A stretch of 64,000 nucleotides of DNA. Source: Flavobacterium cheongpyeongense (GTDB lineage Bacteria; Bacteroidota; Bacteroidia; Flavobacteriales; Flavobacteriaceae). A program made the translations under genes and the position numbers. The notes under the pieces are model-generated. The model was given only the letters and a program-made list of their open reading frames with translations, did no database searches and had not been told where the DNA came from. Every line of letters begins with the position of its first letter. The first letter of the stretch is position 1. Positions 36,367 through 44,268 of this stretch are shown in pieces. Where the stretch lies: positions 186,001-250,000 of the forward strand of contig NZ_QJHK01000005.1 of the NCBI RefSeq assembly GCF_003202435.1, written 5' to 3'.

Positions 36367-37044
36367 TTAATTGCAATATTTTTTTATCATTTTGTAAGCT
36401 TCTTCTAAGCCTAATTCGCCTGACTTGCTTAAATCAAGACATCCGCTATCTTTTTGATTTAATTTAATTTTGGCAATTCCCATGTTAAAATAAGCAATAT
36501 CAATTTCATATTCAGATACTGCTAAATTGTAATCATTTATTGCACTAGTTAAATCGTTAAGCATAAATTTTGCATTTCCTCTGTTTAATTGAATTTTCGC
36601 TTTTTCGCTTTTATAGTAATCATTAGGATCTTCTTCGATTAGTTTATCTATTTCAATTATTGCCATGTCATAGTCTTTTATTGCTCCTCTATAATCGTTT
36701 AATTTAAATTTAGAGATGCCACGATTATTATATGAGTAACTATTAGCATTGATTTTAATAGAAATACTATAATCTAATATTGCACCTCGAAAATCATCAA
36801 GTGCGAATTTTGCATCTGCTCTGTTGGCGTAAATATATTCCTCGTTCGGAGAAATTTCTATTGCTTTGTTAAATGCTAATATTGCACCACTAAAATCTCC
36901 AAATGAATATTTGTTCGTTCCTTCATTATAATAACTATTATTAAAACTCATATCCACACCTAAAAGATCTTTTTCTTGTTTTATAGTTTGTGCGAATGAG
37001 TTAATAGTAAATAAAAATAGAAGTGTTTTTTTTATAATTTTCAT
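36367..37044 (-). CDS. Secreted TPR-repeat protein (cassette gene)
   Basis: 225 residues with a signal peptide (MKIIKKTLLFLFTINSFAQ). About five TPR-like repeats of ~34 residues follow, each with a D(F/Y)RGAI or DLTSAI segment (for example NRADAKFALDDFRGAILDYS). Two Cys occur in the C-terminal DSGCLDLSKSGELG...KKYC segment. TPR proteins serve as protein-binding scaffolds; the partner is unknown. Cassette ends match 10 of 10. Confidence 0.8.
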   Translation of the reverse strand: MKIIKKTLLFLFTINSFAQTIKQEKDLLGVDMSFNNSYYNEGTNKYSFGDFSGAILAFNKAIEISPNEEYIYANRADAKFALDDFRGAILDYSISIKINANSYSYNNRGISKFKLNDYRGAIKDYDMAIIEIDKLIEEDPNDYYKSEKAKIQLNRGNAKFMLNDLTSAINDYNLAVSEYEIDIAYFNMGIAKIKLNQKDSGCLDLSKSGELGLEEAYKMIKKYCN

Positions 37045-37081
37045 AAATCACTTTATTGAATTCTCCGTCATTTTTCAACAT

Positions 37082-37220
37082 TACCGCTAACGTTCTCGCG
37101 CTACAAGCAGTTTGGGACTAAATTAAGCCCTATTTTCGGATTTGCCAAATCATCCCAAATACAAAACCATTTTTCCATTAAGCCAAATGCCCAAATCCGT
37201 TGTAGTGGCTGTTAGGCGAT
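37082..37220 (-). repeat. attC-like palindrome F
   Basis: Minus-strand ends ATCGCCTAAC (37220-37211, core GCCTAAC fits RYYYAAC exactly) and GTTAGCGGTA (37091-37082). Inside, CTACAACG / GCTTGTAGCG and ATTTGGG / CCCAAACT pair. The two flanks do not match each other, because each matches the far end of its own cassette. Confidence 0.75.
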
Positions 37221-38294
37221 GTACTTTATTTGTTGTATGTATATGGTATCCGTATTTTCTGTTATTAATTTAGGGAATGAATCATTTGAAGTTATTAATT
37301 CTATGGCTTTAATATATGGATGTCCAAATATATTCTCAGTACCAAAAGAGATTGGACAAATTAGGCTATTTTCTAAAAGAAAATTTTGATTAAAATCTTT
37401 TTTTGAACCGTGATGTGGAATCTGAACAGTACCAACTAACTTCCATTTCTTTTTAAAAACTTCTTTTATATTCACGATATTAAAGTTGGTATCTCCAGTA
37501 AATATACACGCAACTTTGTCATTTATAAACCAATGGTTGAGAAATATTGGACATTCAAGTAAAATATGACTTGTTACGTTTTCTAAAGGACCAGAATATA
37601 CAATTAATGAATTTTCATTTATATTACCAGATAATTCTTTATATATTTTTCGAATAGTACTTATGTTTTTTAGGCCATAGTTTAGGTCTGATTTTAAGTT
37701 TTCAACATCTATTGTGTTAGCTTTTAGTAAATTAATCAATTCCTCATTGCGTTGAGTATATAAATGATTATATGGAATGTATTCCCAAAATTCATTTATC
37801 AATATTTTTGTTTTACTTTTTAAAGTTGTGATACTATTAGTTTCTAATTCTTTTAAAGTTATACTTGTTTCGTCTTCATCATTTTTAATATCTTCATCAG
37901 GACTGACATAAATAATTTTTGTATTGTCCGAAAAAAATGAATCAGGATTATTAATTAAGCTTGCAACTTCATTAAATCCTATAGAAAGATAAAAGTTATA
38001 TAACAATTGTCTTTCGTCGTCGTGTAATAAAGGTAAGATTACAATGTTTACGGTATTATTTTGTATTAATAAGTGAATTTTATTAATATGGTCTTCATCA
38101 TAATGTGAAATGAATAGTATGTTAATTACTTCATTGTTAAATGAATTTATAATCTTCTTATCCACTTTATTTTTATTTGATTTACTTCCGCAATCATATA
38201 CAATATTAATATTGTTATCGTGTTTTTCTGTGTAGAAGGCACCTTGCCCAATCGGATAAAATGTTCTTATCATTATTTCTGTCATTTTTGTCAT
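37212..38294 (-). CDS. Metallo-beta-lactamase-fold protein (cassette gene)
   Basis: 360 residues. The MBL signature is SHYDEDHIN (HxHxDH-like, first His replaced by a YDEDH form), with TGDTN and PHHGSKKDF further on, as in the ComEC/Rec2 C-terminal domain group. The residues 'FYPIGQGAFY...VYDCGS' open the fold. Likely a nucleic-acid or phosphodiester hydrolase, but the substrate is not shown. The stop TAA lies inside the GCCTAAC core. Starts at 38294; a Met at 38282 is another option. This is the largest cassette gene. Confidence 0.82.
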   Translation of the reverse strand: MTKMTEIMIRTFYPIGQGAFYTEKHDNNINIVYDCGSKSNKNKVDKKIINSFNNEVINILFISHYDEDHINKIHLLIQNNTVNIVILPLLHDDERQLLYNFYLSIGFNEVASLINNPDSFFSDNTKIIYVSPDEDIKNDEDETSITLKELETNSITTLKSKTKILINEFWEYIPYNHLYTQRNEELINLLKANTIDVENLKSDLNYGLKNISTIRKIYKELSGNINENSLIVYSGPLENVTSHILLECPIFLNHWFINDKVACIFTGDTNFNIVNIKEVFKKKWKLVGTVQIPHHGSKKDFNQNFLLENSLICPISFGTENIFGHPYIKAIELITSNDSFPKLITENTDTIYIQQIKYIA

Positions 38295-38296
38295 AT

Positions 38297-38433
38297 ATCG
38301 CCTAACGTTCTCGCGCTACAAGCAGTTTGGGATTAAATAAGCGTTATCTTTCGGATTTGCCAAATCTTCCAAATACAAACCAATATTTAAACTAAGCCAA
38401 ATACCCAAATTGCTTGTAGCGTGTGTTGTATGC
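38297..38433 (-). repeat. attC-like palindrome G
   Basis: Minus-strand ends GCATACAAC (38433-38425) and GTTAGGCGAT (38306-38297). The inner arms CGCTACAAGCAATTTGGG (minus, right side of the plus strand) and CGCTACAAGCAGTTTGGG on the plus left side differ in one base, a near-perfect 18-bp pairing. Confidence 0.75.
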
Positions 38434-38448
38434 TGTGTTTTTTATGTT

Positions 38449-38916
38449 CTAAAATTTGTATTTATCTAATTCTATTGCTTCGTCAAAGTGATTCTTAAAT
38501 TTTTCTGATAATTCTGCATCTTTAAATTTCACAATTGTATATGAACTATCCCAAGCAGTTATTTCAAAAACTGCGTTTTCCACTTGAAATTGGTCATTGT
38601 TCCAAACGTTATCATTTCCTTCAACGTAAGGAAAGTTTTCTTTGTCAAATTTCGGATTTTCAGTTTTTTTTACGGCAGAAATCACACCCCAAATAATTTG
38701 AAGATTTGATTCGATTATTTTTTTGAAATTTTCGGAAGAAAGTATTGAATAATTTTCACGGAAGTCAATAGGGAGTTCTTGTTTTGAAAAGTTTACAACG
38801 TCTAAATCTGACACTAACCAATTAAATTCTGATATGTCTATCCACGACGAATCTAAAAGATTATTTAGATTTGTATGACAATACAATTTCTTAGTGCTTC
38901 TAATTATCCAATTCAA
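38449..38916 (-). CDS. Cassette gene, unknown protein (155 aa)
   Basis: 155 residues, soluble, Trp- and Asn-rich, no signal. Family not recognised; it ends in ELDKYKF. Cassette start GTTGTATGCT (38960 downward) and end AGCATACAAC agree at 10 of 10 bases. Confidence 0.65.
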   Translation of the reverse strand: MNWIIRSTKKLYCHTNLNNLLDSSWIDISEFNWLVSDLDVVNFSKQELPIDFRENYSILSSENFKKIIESNLQIIWGVISAVKKTENPKFDKENFPYVEGNDNVWNNDQFQVENAVFEITAWDSSYTIVKFKDAELSEKFKNHFDEAIELDKYKF

Positions 38917-38951
38917 ATTTTCTCTTTATTAGGTTCTGTTCTTTTAACATA

Positions 38952-38985
38952 GCATACAACTAGCATATAGGTCTGATAAAATCAG
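38952..38985 (-). repeat. Type-3 cassette boundary, copy 1
   Basis: GCATACAAC (38952-38960) is followed by TAGCATATAGGTCTGATAAA. The boundary at 45439 is followed by the similar TCGCACATATGTCTGGCAAA, so a third palindrome family is likely. A short perfect hairpin, AGGTCTGATaaAATCAGACCT-like, lies inside. Confidence 0.45.
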
Positions 38986-39098
38986 ACCTATCACGACTAA
39001 ATTACAGAGATAGTTCTGACTAAAGTCAGATTTTATTTTAACCAAATATAAAAAAAATCACCCTAAATCATCAAAATGACTCTTGATTTATCAGATAT

Positions 39099-39314
39099 TC
39101 AATACTGTACTTTTGCTCTTATGAAAACCGTAAATCTAATAAAAGTCTCCTGACTTTTCCGTAAACGGCTTAAGAATACATGTTGTCGACTCATGAAATT
39201 ACAAAATTCTCTACTCAGACTATGTCTTTCGAAATATCCATTTTCGTCATTATGGTATTCATCAGAAAAAACAATTTCGTCATTATTTACTCCAATATTA
39301 ATGTCAAGTCCCAT
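39099..39314 (-). pseudogene. Truncated cassette gene fused to a 56-bp repeat
   Basis: 71-codon frame. Residues 1-46 (MGLDINIGV...HSLSREFCNFMSRQHV) read as a normal small soluble protein start. The last 25 are encoded by the 56-bp repeat at 39123-39178 and beyond, which recurs at 41638-41693 outside any gene. So the original gene appears cut and its tail replaced. No functional claim is made. Confidence 0.6.
39123..39178. repeat. 56-bp dispersed repeat, copy A
   Basis: It starts GAAAACCGTAAATCTAATAA and ends TTAAGAAT. The copy at 41638-41693 differs at a handful of positions. The core AAAAGTC-nnnn-GACTTTT is a hairpin. It interrupts the truncated gene. Confidence 0.7.
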
Positions 39315-39340
39315 TTTTTATCGTTCAGTTTTTTTAATTA

Positions 39341-39616
39341 CTGCTAATCAGTTTGTCTCAAAACCTCCATTTTTTATTATTTTGAACATAAATATAGCTG
39401 ATTTAAACTACAAAAAAACTTGCTGTAAAACTCAATCCGTTGATTGTTTTGAACGAGTACCGTTTTACTTGTACAAACTAAACCAAAGCGTTTGCAATGT
39501 GGCTTTTTAGATAGTTACTACTTGATAAAACAGATTAAGAATCTTTTTTTATTAGCCCGCATTGCAAACGCTACAATTATCTTTTTAAATATTATGAGGG
39601 ATGGTTATTATGGGCT
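39341..39616 (-). repeat. Type-2 palindromic repeat, copy 3
   Basis: The part 39351-39557 is nearly identical to 40308-40516. It also contains GCGTTTGCAATG and CATTGCAAACGC as an outer inverted pair, and ACGCTACAATTATC near 39579-39592 as in copies 1 and 2. Boundary sequences: AGCCCATAAT (39616-39607, minus) and TGATTAGCAG (39350-39341, minus). Confidence 0.7.
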
Positions 39617-39622
39617 GTTTTT

Positions 39623-40252
39623 TTATTGTTTTTCATTCCACTCTGCTAGATATTTTAGAATTGTTTCCATTTTATTCTTTTCTGGATCTTGATTGTATTT
39701 ATCCAATAGTTCTTTGTCATTTGTTAAAATTTCTGTTATGTTTTTTTCAGAAACTAAAGTTATCTTTTTATTTGACTTTTCCATAATATAAGGAAATCTC
39801 AACATTGCTAATTTCATTGCACTTAATCCTCCACCCAATCCACCAAACATAAAGGGCAATTTATCAATTTCTAATCCATACTCTTTATATTTATTTGGAA
39901 ATGAACCACTAAAAACAAAATATTTTTTAGCGCTTATTACTTTAGCGTACCATTTACTAATTTCTAGTTTAGTACAATTTAAATATAAATTTTCTCCGTC
40001 GGAATACGCTTCAACTACTTTTTTTAATTCACCTCTGTTAGTTGATTTATCTAATGAATTTAATTGATAATCATTTCCGCCATTCATTTTAATTTCACCT
40101 TCGGTTCTTTTTTCTAATTCAACGTTATAATTTGCACTCGGTTTATTTTGAATTATTTCTTCATAATTTAAATAAATTCCTTTTTGATATTTTGTTTGTC
40201 CGTAACTGTTGACACTCAAAAGTATTAATAATGCTATAATTGTATTTCTCAT
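39623..40252 (-). CDS. Cassette gene, secreted protein (DUF6563-like)
   Basis: 209 residues from MRNTIIALLILLSVNSYGQ, a signal peptide. The frame runs back to 40327, into the repeat, so 40252 is used. The mature start YQKGIYLNYEEIIQNKPS resembles secreted DUF6563-type proteins, as I recall them; GGLGGGLSAMKLAMLRFPYI is a hydrophobic glycine-rich segment. It sits between two nearly identical ~200-bp repeats. Cassette ends match at 9 of 10 bases. Confidence 0.7.
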   Translation of the reverse strand: MRNTIIALLILLSVNSYGQTKYQKGIYLNYEEIIQNKPSANYNVELEKRTEGEIKMNGGNDYQLNSLDKSTNRGELKKVVEAYSDGENLYLNCTKLEISKWYAKVISAKKYFVFSGSFPNKYKEYGLEIDKLPFMFGGLGGGLSAMKLAMLRFPYIMEKSNKKITLVSEKNITEILTNDKELLDKYNQDPEKNKMETILKYLAEWNEKQ

Positions 40253-40293
40253 TTTTTTATTACTTGATTTTCTTTCAGTTTGCTGATGCAAAA

Positions 40294-40600
40294 TAGCCCA
40301 TAACATCGTTTGTCTCAAAACCTCCATTTTTTATTATTTTGAACGTAAATATAGCTGATTTAAACTACAAAAAAAACTTGCTGTAAAACTCAATCCGTTG
40401 ATTGTTTTGAACGAGTACCGTTTTACTTGTACAAACTAAACCAAAGCGTTTGCAATGTGTCTTTTTAGAAATGTACTACTTGATAAAACAGATTAAGAAT
40501 CTTTTATTTTGGTAGCCCCATTACAGTGTTGCGGTCTCAGTGGTTCCGTTCAACACGGGTTTCATTGTTCGTGCTGCGCATGCAACTAATCTGTTAGCTA
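40294..40600 (-). repeat. Type-2 palindromic repeat, copy 4 (right arm lost)
   Basis: 40308-40516 repeats 39351-39557 at about 95% identity. After GGTAGCCC the sequence diverges and the CATTGCAAACGC arm of copy 3 is absent, so the hairpin is broken. Boundaries: GTTATGGGCTA (40304-40294, minus) and TAGCTAAC (40600-40593, minus). Confidence 0.65.
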
Positions 40601-41437
40601 TTAGCTATAGTTTTTATTATGTCGTATTCTATATGTTCTTAATATATTCTCTAATTCTCTGTGTGTTACATTCAGAGAGTCAATTTCTATCTTTTCAAAC
40701 TCTTCTTCATCGTAAAAGTAAATCAGGTAGGATTTTGAGGATTTACCGTAACCTTCTTGAACTACTTCCTCAAGTTCTATATTTGACCAGTCTCTAAATT
40801 CAACATTTTTAGTTTGGATTCCTTTCGAGTCAATTATTATTTGTGGTTTGTTGTTAAATGCTTTTCGGTATTGTTTTATTGTGCTGTAAATTCCAATTAC
40901 AGCCATAATTGCTCCCAAAATATATTGTTTTTTTTCCCCTATAGTGAATAAATAAATACCGACTCCAATTATTAAAACTGAAATTCCGAGTTCAAAATAA
41001 ATATACGCTTTTGAAAAGTGAATTTCTATTTTTGGAGGAAGTGAATAATCCTCTCTGTATTCATCTTCTTGCTCAAATTTCTTTTCAAGGTCTTTGAGTT
41101 TTCTTTTATCATCGGTATTTCTAATTTCAGTTTTTTCGAAAATGTTTCCATCATTCCAAATCAGTTTTTCTTGAATTGCTCTTTTCTTTAACTCGTGAAC
41201 ATTTCTAACATTTTCAAAAGCCCAAACTCTCCATTTGGTTATCATAAAACTCCAAATTAACCAAGCTAACACAAATCCAATTAGGAAAGCAATTCCAATT
41301 CCCCAACCAGGAATCAAGTTCTGTTCTGATAAATAAAGAGCTAAAGCTGGACAACCGATTATTGCAATGAATACAGGGACATTTACAATCAAGTGTCCTC
41401 TTTTTATTGCTTTATCAACTGATATTTGTTCTCTCAT
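40601..41437 (-). CDS. Cassette gene, membrane protein (278 aa)
   Basis: 278 residues. Hydrophobic segments at about 17-34, 46-66, 151-167 and 171-188 give four spans; a charged ~75-residue loop lies between the second and third, and the C-terminal ~80 residues (IIIDSKGIQTKN...DWSNIELEEVV) look like a PH-like domain facing the cytoplasm. The stop is directly at TAGCTAAC. Family not recognised. Confidence 0.7.
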   Translation of the reverse strand: MREQISVDKAIKRGHLIVNVPVFIAIIGCPALALYLSEQNLIPGWGIGIAFLIGFVLAWLIWSFMITKWRVWAFENVRNVHELKKRAIQEKLIWNDGNIFEKTEIRNTDDKRKLKDLEKKFEQEDEYREDYSLPPKIEIHFSKAYIYFELGISVLIIGVGIYLFTIGEKKQYILGAIMAVIGIYSTIKQYRKAFNNKPQIIIDSKGIQTKNVEFRDWSNIELEEVVQEGYGKSSKSYLIYFYDEEEFEKIEIDSLNVTHRELENILRTYRIRHNKNYS

Positions 41438-41476
41438 AAAATTTTCGGTTCTGCGGTTTCAAATTACTGCTAATCA

Positions 41477-41546
41477 AGTCACGCAAGGGAATTTCACCCT
41501 TACGTTCTCACGGAACCGTGCTTGAAAGTCTCACTTCATATAGCTC
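41477..41546 (-). mobile_element. Group II intron remnant (domains V and VI)
   Basis: On the minus strand the 34-nt stretch 41546-41513 starts GAGCTATATG and ends CACGGTTC, matching domain V of bacterial group II introns in length, terminal GAGC/GTTC pairing and the ATGAA...CTTTCA middle. Domain VI follows (41509-41477), as ACGTAAGGG...TTCCCTTGCGT, ending in GACT. The next bases, TGATTAGCAG, are the same as an intron-free boundary at 39350-39341. Most of the intron and its reverse transcriptase are gone. Group IIC introns are known to insert at integron attC sites. Confidence 0.7.
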
Positions 41547-41637
41547 TTCATGTTCATAAATCACACTAAATTAATTCAATTTATGAATATCCCGCTGGCA
41601 AAGTCTGAAGACTTTACGTATTTTTTTAAATGTTCTC

Positions 41638-41693
41638 GAAAACCGTAAATCTAATAAAAGTCACCTGACTTTTTCGTGAATGGTTTAAGAATT
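41638..41693. repeat. 56-bp dispersed repeat, copy B
   Basis: Same length and order as 39123-39178, again with a hairpin around AAAAGTC-nnnn-GACTTTT. It lies in the 343-bp gene-free gap 41438-41780, between the intron remnant and the GTTATACGG end of the PNPOx cassette (41701-41715). Confidence 0.7.
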
Positions 41694-41780
41694 CAACACT
41701 GTTATACGGCGTATTTTTAACCATAAAGTTGGTCCCTTATAATCGATTAAGTAAGGCTCAAACTTTTTGTGTTGGTGTTT

Positions 41781-42242
41781 CTATATTCTATAAACTTTTT
41801 TTGCATTTTCAATTTGTTCAATTTCTGTTGTTTCTGGATATAAAATATATTTCGGAGCTATAATCCTTTTAACTTGTGCTATCGTAATTTTGGTTATAGA
41901 TTTAAAAGGAAATTTGCCTTCAGTCATTTTTGATAATATTTTTTCCATTGCTAAAAATTCGGTGTCAGTTTCATCAATGATTTCAGCTTTCCCTTTAATT
42001 TGAAATCCTTTCTGTAACAGAATATCGATAAAACTTATGCATACATTTTCATTAATTTTAATATTACAAACCGTTTGCGGAGAAGCTATATTTGCAATAA
42101 TTACCTTGTCTGTTCCATAATAATTAAAAATTTCTTTTGGCGAAACATTTGGTATGTTTTCTACTGATACTGTTGCGAGCCAACAAAGTACGCTTTTGTC
42201 AATAGATTCCTTAATCTCTTTAGTTAGTTCGATTTTAGCCAC
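41781..42242 (-). CDS. PNPOx-like flavin-binding protein (cassette gene)
   Basis: 153 residues. The split-barrel fold of pyridoxamine 5'-phosphate oxidase-like proteins is suggested by SVLCWLATVSVENIPNVSPKEIF, DKVIIANIASPQTVCNI and NVCISFIDILLQKGFQIKGKA. This group binds FMN; the substrate is unknown. It follows the 42260 gene by 17 bp and both are enclosed by one pair of ends (GTTATGCGG/CCGTATAAC), so they form a two-gene cassette. Confidence 0.82.
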   Translation of the reverse strand: MAKIELTKEIKESIDKSVLCWLATVSVENIPNVSPKEIFNYYGTDKVIIANIASPQTVCNIKINENVCISFIDILLQKGFQIKGKAEIIDETDTEFLAMEKILSKMTEGKFPFKSITKITIAQVKRIIAPKYILYPETTEIEQIENAKKVYRI

Positions 42243-42259
42243 AGTTTTTGTTTATTGGG

Positions 42260-42604
42260 TTAGTTAATTTCAATGTATTCAGATTTGCCTTTTTCGTTAC
42301 CGTTTGTTAGCCATTCCCAATCTAAACTCAATTTTATTTTCCCGCTATCTGTTAAAGAAATTTTAGCTATTGCTTTTCCCGCTTTCAATAAATTATCTGT
42401 TGTCAAACATTGATATAACATATTTAATTCATCTCCTTTCAAGTCAGCAATAATTTTTCCATATTTTATTGTTCCACCAAAATAGTCAGCGGTTACAAGA
42501 TTGCTGTCTTGTCTATATTCAAAAACAGTTTCCGAGTTTACTTGTCCACTTTCGGAGTTTTCAATTAGTACAAATTTCTTGTTGTTAAAGTCGTAGTTAT
42601 TCAT
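42260..42604 (-). CDS. Small protein of the 'N-acetylglutamate synthase' annotation group
   Basis: 114 residues. The pattern KFVLIENSESGQVNSETVFEYRQDSNLVTADYFGGTIKYG, then GKIKLSLDWEWL, matches short Bacteroidota proteins often labelled N-acetylglutamate synthase; the label is doubtful because no acetyltransferase core is present. Beta-rich, soluble. First gene of the two-gene cassette. Confidence 0.65.
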   Translation of the reverse strand: MNNYDFNNKKFVLIENSESGQVNSETVFEYRQDSNLVTADYFGGTIKYGKIIADLKGDELNMLYQCLTTDNLLKAGKAIAKISLTDSGKIKLSLDWEWLTNGNEKGKSEYIEIN

Positions 42605-42644
42605 TGTGTCTATTTTCTGTAGGGTTTCGGTTTTTCGGAATATA

Positions 42645-42806
42645 CCGCATAACGTCTTTGCAATACAGCGGGTTTGGGACTAAATTAAGACCTGTTTTCG
42701 GATTTGCCACCCGAGCGAAGCGAACAGACGAAGTAAATCGTCCCAAATACAGAACCAATTTCAAATTAAGCCTAATGCCCAAATTGCTTGTAGCGTGTGT
42801 TAGCGG
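42645..42806 (-). repeat. attC-like palindrome I
   Basis: Minus-strand ends CCGCTAAC (42806-42799) and GTTATGCGG (42653-42645). It holds the ACCCGAGCGAAGCGAACAG insert of the longer subtype. Palindrome K is almost the same sequence. Confidence 0.72.
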
Positions 42807-42844
42807 TTTGGGCTTGTTTCGGGCTGGTTTTTGTCCTGTCGTTG

Positions 42845-43291
42845 TTACTTTGAATAAACGTTTTTATCATGAAGTTCCATCCATTTGGTTGGGTCTGCAA
42901 TGTCTATCCACCCAAATTTACGATATAGCTCGTGTGCGTCTCCTGTGAGTAAAATCCAACGTCTTAAACCTTGTAGACTCGGATAGTTCATAACCGTTTC
43001 CATTAACCATTTAGAAAGCCCCAATCCTCTGAATTCTTCTAAAATATATACGTCGCCCAAATAGGCAATCGTTGAAAAATCGGTAATGATTCTTGCAAGG
43101 CCAATTTGTTTTTCGTCTTGGTAAACACCAAAGCAGAATGAATTTTCAATAGCAGTTTGCACCTTGTCTTTCGGAATATTTATGCACCAATACGCTCTGG
43201 TTGATAAAAATTCGTGAATGGCGTCAAGGTCTAATTTTACCTTGTCGGTTGAAATGCAAAACTCGCCTTTGTATATGTTTATGTCTGTCAT
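42845..43291 (-). CDS. GNAT acetyltransferase, copy 1
   Basis: 148 residues. The GNAT acetyl-CoA motif is GDVYILEEFRGLGLSKWLME (R/QxxGxG/A type: RGLGLS), with LVDAIHEFLS-type N-terminal helices and LTGDAHELYRKFGW at the end. The substrate is unknown. The protein at 44269 is identical except one residue (F to Y at EEFRGLG). The cassette ends are GTTAGTGG and CCGCTAAC (7 of 8). Confidence 0.9.
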   Translation of the reverse strand: MTDINIYKGEFCISTDKVKLDLDAIHEFLSTRAYWCINIPKDKVQTAIENSFCFGVYQDEKQIGLARIITDFSTIAYLGDVYILEEFRGLGLSKWLMETVMNYPSLQGLRRWILLTGDAHELYRKFGWIDIADPTKWMELHDKNVYSK

Positions 43292-43326
43292 AGTTTCTGT
43301 TTACTTTCCGTGTCGATTTAGCCTGA

Positions 43327-43460
43327 CCACTAACGTCCCGCCACTACAGCGGGTTTGGGACTAAATTAAGCCCTATTTTCGGATTTGCCAAATCTTCCAA
43401 ATACAAGACCAATTTTCCATTAAGCCGAATGTCCAAATCCGTTGTAGCTGTTAGGTGAGG
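43327..43460 (-). repeat. attC-like palindrome J
   Basis: Minus-strand ends CTCACCTAAC (core ACCTAAC fits RYYYAAC exactly, 43459-43450) and GTTAGTGG (43334-43327). Same shorter subtype as F and L. Confidence 0.75.
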
Positions 43461-43464
43461 TTCC

Positions 43465-43758
43465 TTATAGTCTACTTTTTAAATCCATTATTCCATGAAG
43501 AATTCTTGCGATTTCTATTTCGTTCTTTGATATAATTGAGTAGAAGATAATATGTTCACCTGATTTAAAACCTAATATTCCTTTCGTAACTATAGTATAG
43601 TTTCTACCAAGTTCTGGATTATTTGCTAAATCATCACATGCTGCCATAAGTAAATCATAATACTTTTCAGCTTGCATTTCTGACCAAGTTTCGATTGTAT
43701 AATCCCAAATTTCAGTTAAGTCATCAACAGCTTTATTGGTAAAATAATATTTAGCCAT
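43465..43758 (-). CDS. parE: ParE-family toxin (cassette gene)
   Basis: 97 residues. The RelE/ParE fold is seen as YYFTNKAVDDLTEIWDYTIETWSEMQAEKYYDLL, then NPELGRNYTIV and EHIIFYSIISKNEIEIARILHG. ParE poisons DNA gyrase. It overlaps the ParD-like gene by 8 bp, and the pair fills one cassette (ends match 13 of 15), a toxin-antitoxin cassette as in large chromosomal integrons, where such pairs stabilise the array. Confidence 0.9.
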   Translation of the reverse strand: MAKYYFTNKAVDDLTEIWDYTIETWSEMQAEKYYDLLMAACDDLANNPELGRNYTIVTKGILGFKSGEHIIFYSIISKNEIEIARILHGIMDLKSRL

Positions 43759-44002
43759 TTGATGTTTTTCTTGCTTTTAAAACGTTGAGATGTTTTTTAG
43801 CATCAAAATCTACTGCACGCCCACTTTCAACTCCATCATTGATTGCTTTTCTTAAAGCTACAATTTTATTTTCCTCATCTTCTAAAAGACGAAGACCGGC
43901 TCTGATAACTTCACTTGCATTATTAAATCTTCCATCATTTACACTGTGTTCGATAAAATTTTCGAAATGATTACCAAGCGATATAGAAGTATTTCGTCCC
44001 AT
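43751..44002 (-). CDS. parD: ParD-family antitoxin (cassette gene)
   Basis: 83 residues from MGRNTSISLGNHFENFIEHSV. The frame reaches back to 44044, but the canonical ParD start is MxxNTSISLG, so 44002 is chosen. A ribbon-helix-helix N-terminus (NTSISLGNHFENFI...NASEVIRAGLRLLE) binds DNA; the C-terminal tail binds the toxin. Overlaps parE by 8 bp and lies upstream of it, in the usual antitoxin-first order. Confidence 0.88.
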   Translation of the reverse strand: MGRNTSISLGNHFENFIEHSVNDGRFNNASEVIRAGLRLLEDEENKIVALRKAINDGVESGRAVDFDAKKHLNVLKARKTSNG

Positions 44003-44067
44003 AATTTTTTTAGCTAAGTTACCAAAAAATGGTAACTTCTTCAATTATTCCTTATTTTTTTTGGAAT

Positions 44068-44230
44068 CTCACATAACGTTCTGTTACTATAGCGGGTTTG
44101 AGACTAAATTAAGGCCAGTTTTCGGTTTTGCCACCCGAGCGAAGCGAACAGACGAAGTAAATCGTCCCAAATACAGAACCAATTTCAAATTAAGCCTAAT
44201 GCCCAAATTGCTTGTAGCGTGTGTTAGGGG
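44068..44230 (-). repeat. attC-like palindrome K
   Basis: Minus-strand ends CCCCTAAC (44230-44223) and GTTATGTGAG (44077-44068). It is a near copy of palindrome I, including the ACCCGAGCGAAGCGAACAG insert, with a handful of changes. Confidence 0.72.
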
Positions 44231-44268
44231 TTTGGGCTTGTTTCGGGCTGGTTTTTGTCCTGTCGTTG

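Noticed and set aside
37212..38294. MBL-fold cassette gene as part of a phage-defence system
   Set aside because: Single cassette gene with no partner effector or sensor gene in its cassette; only the fold can be supported.
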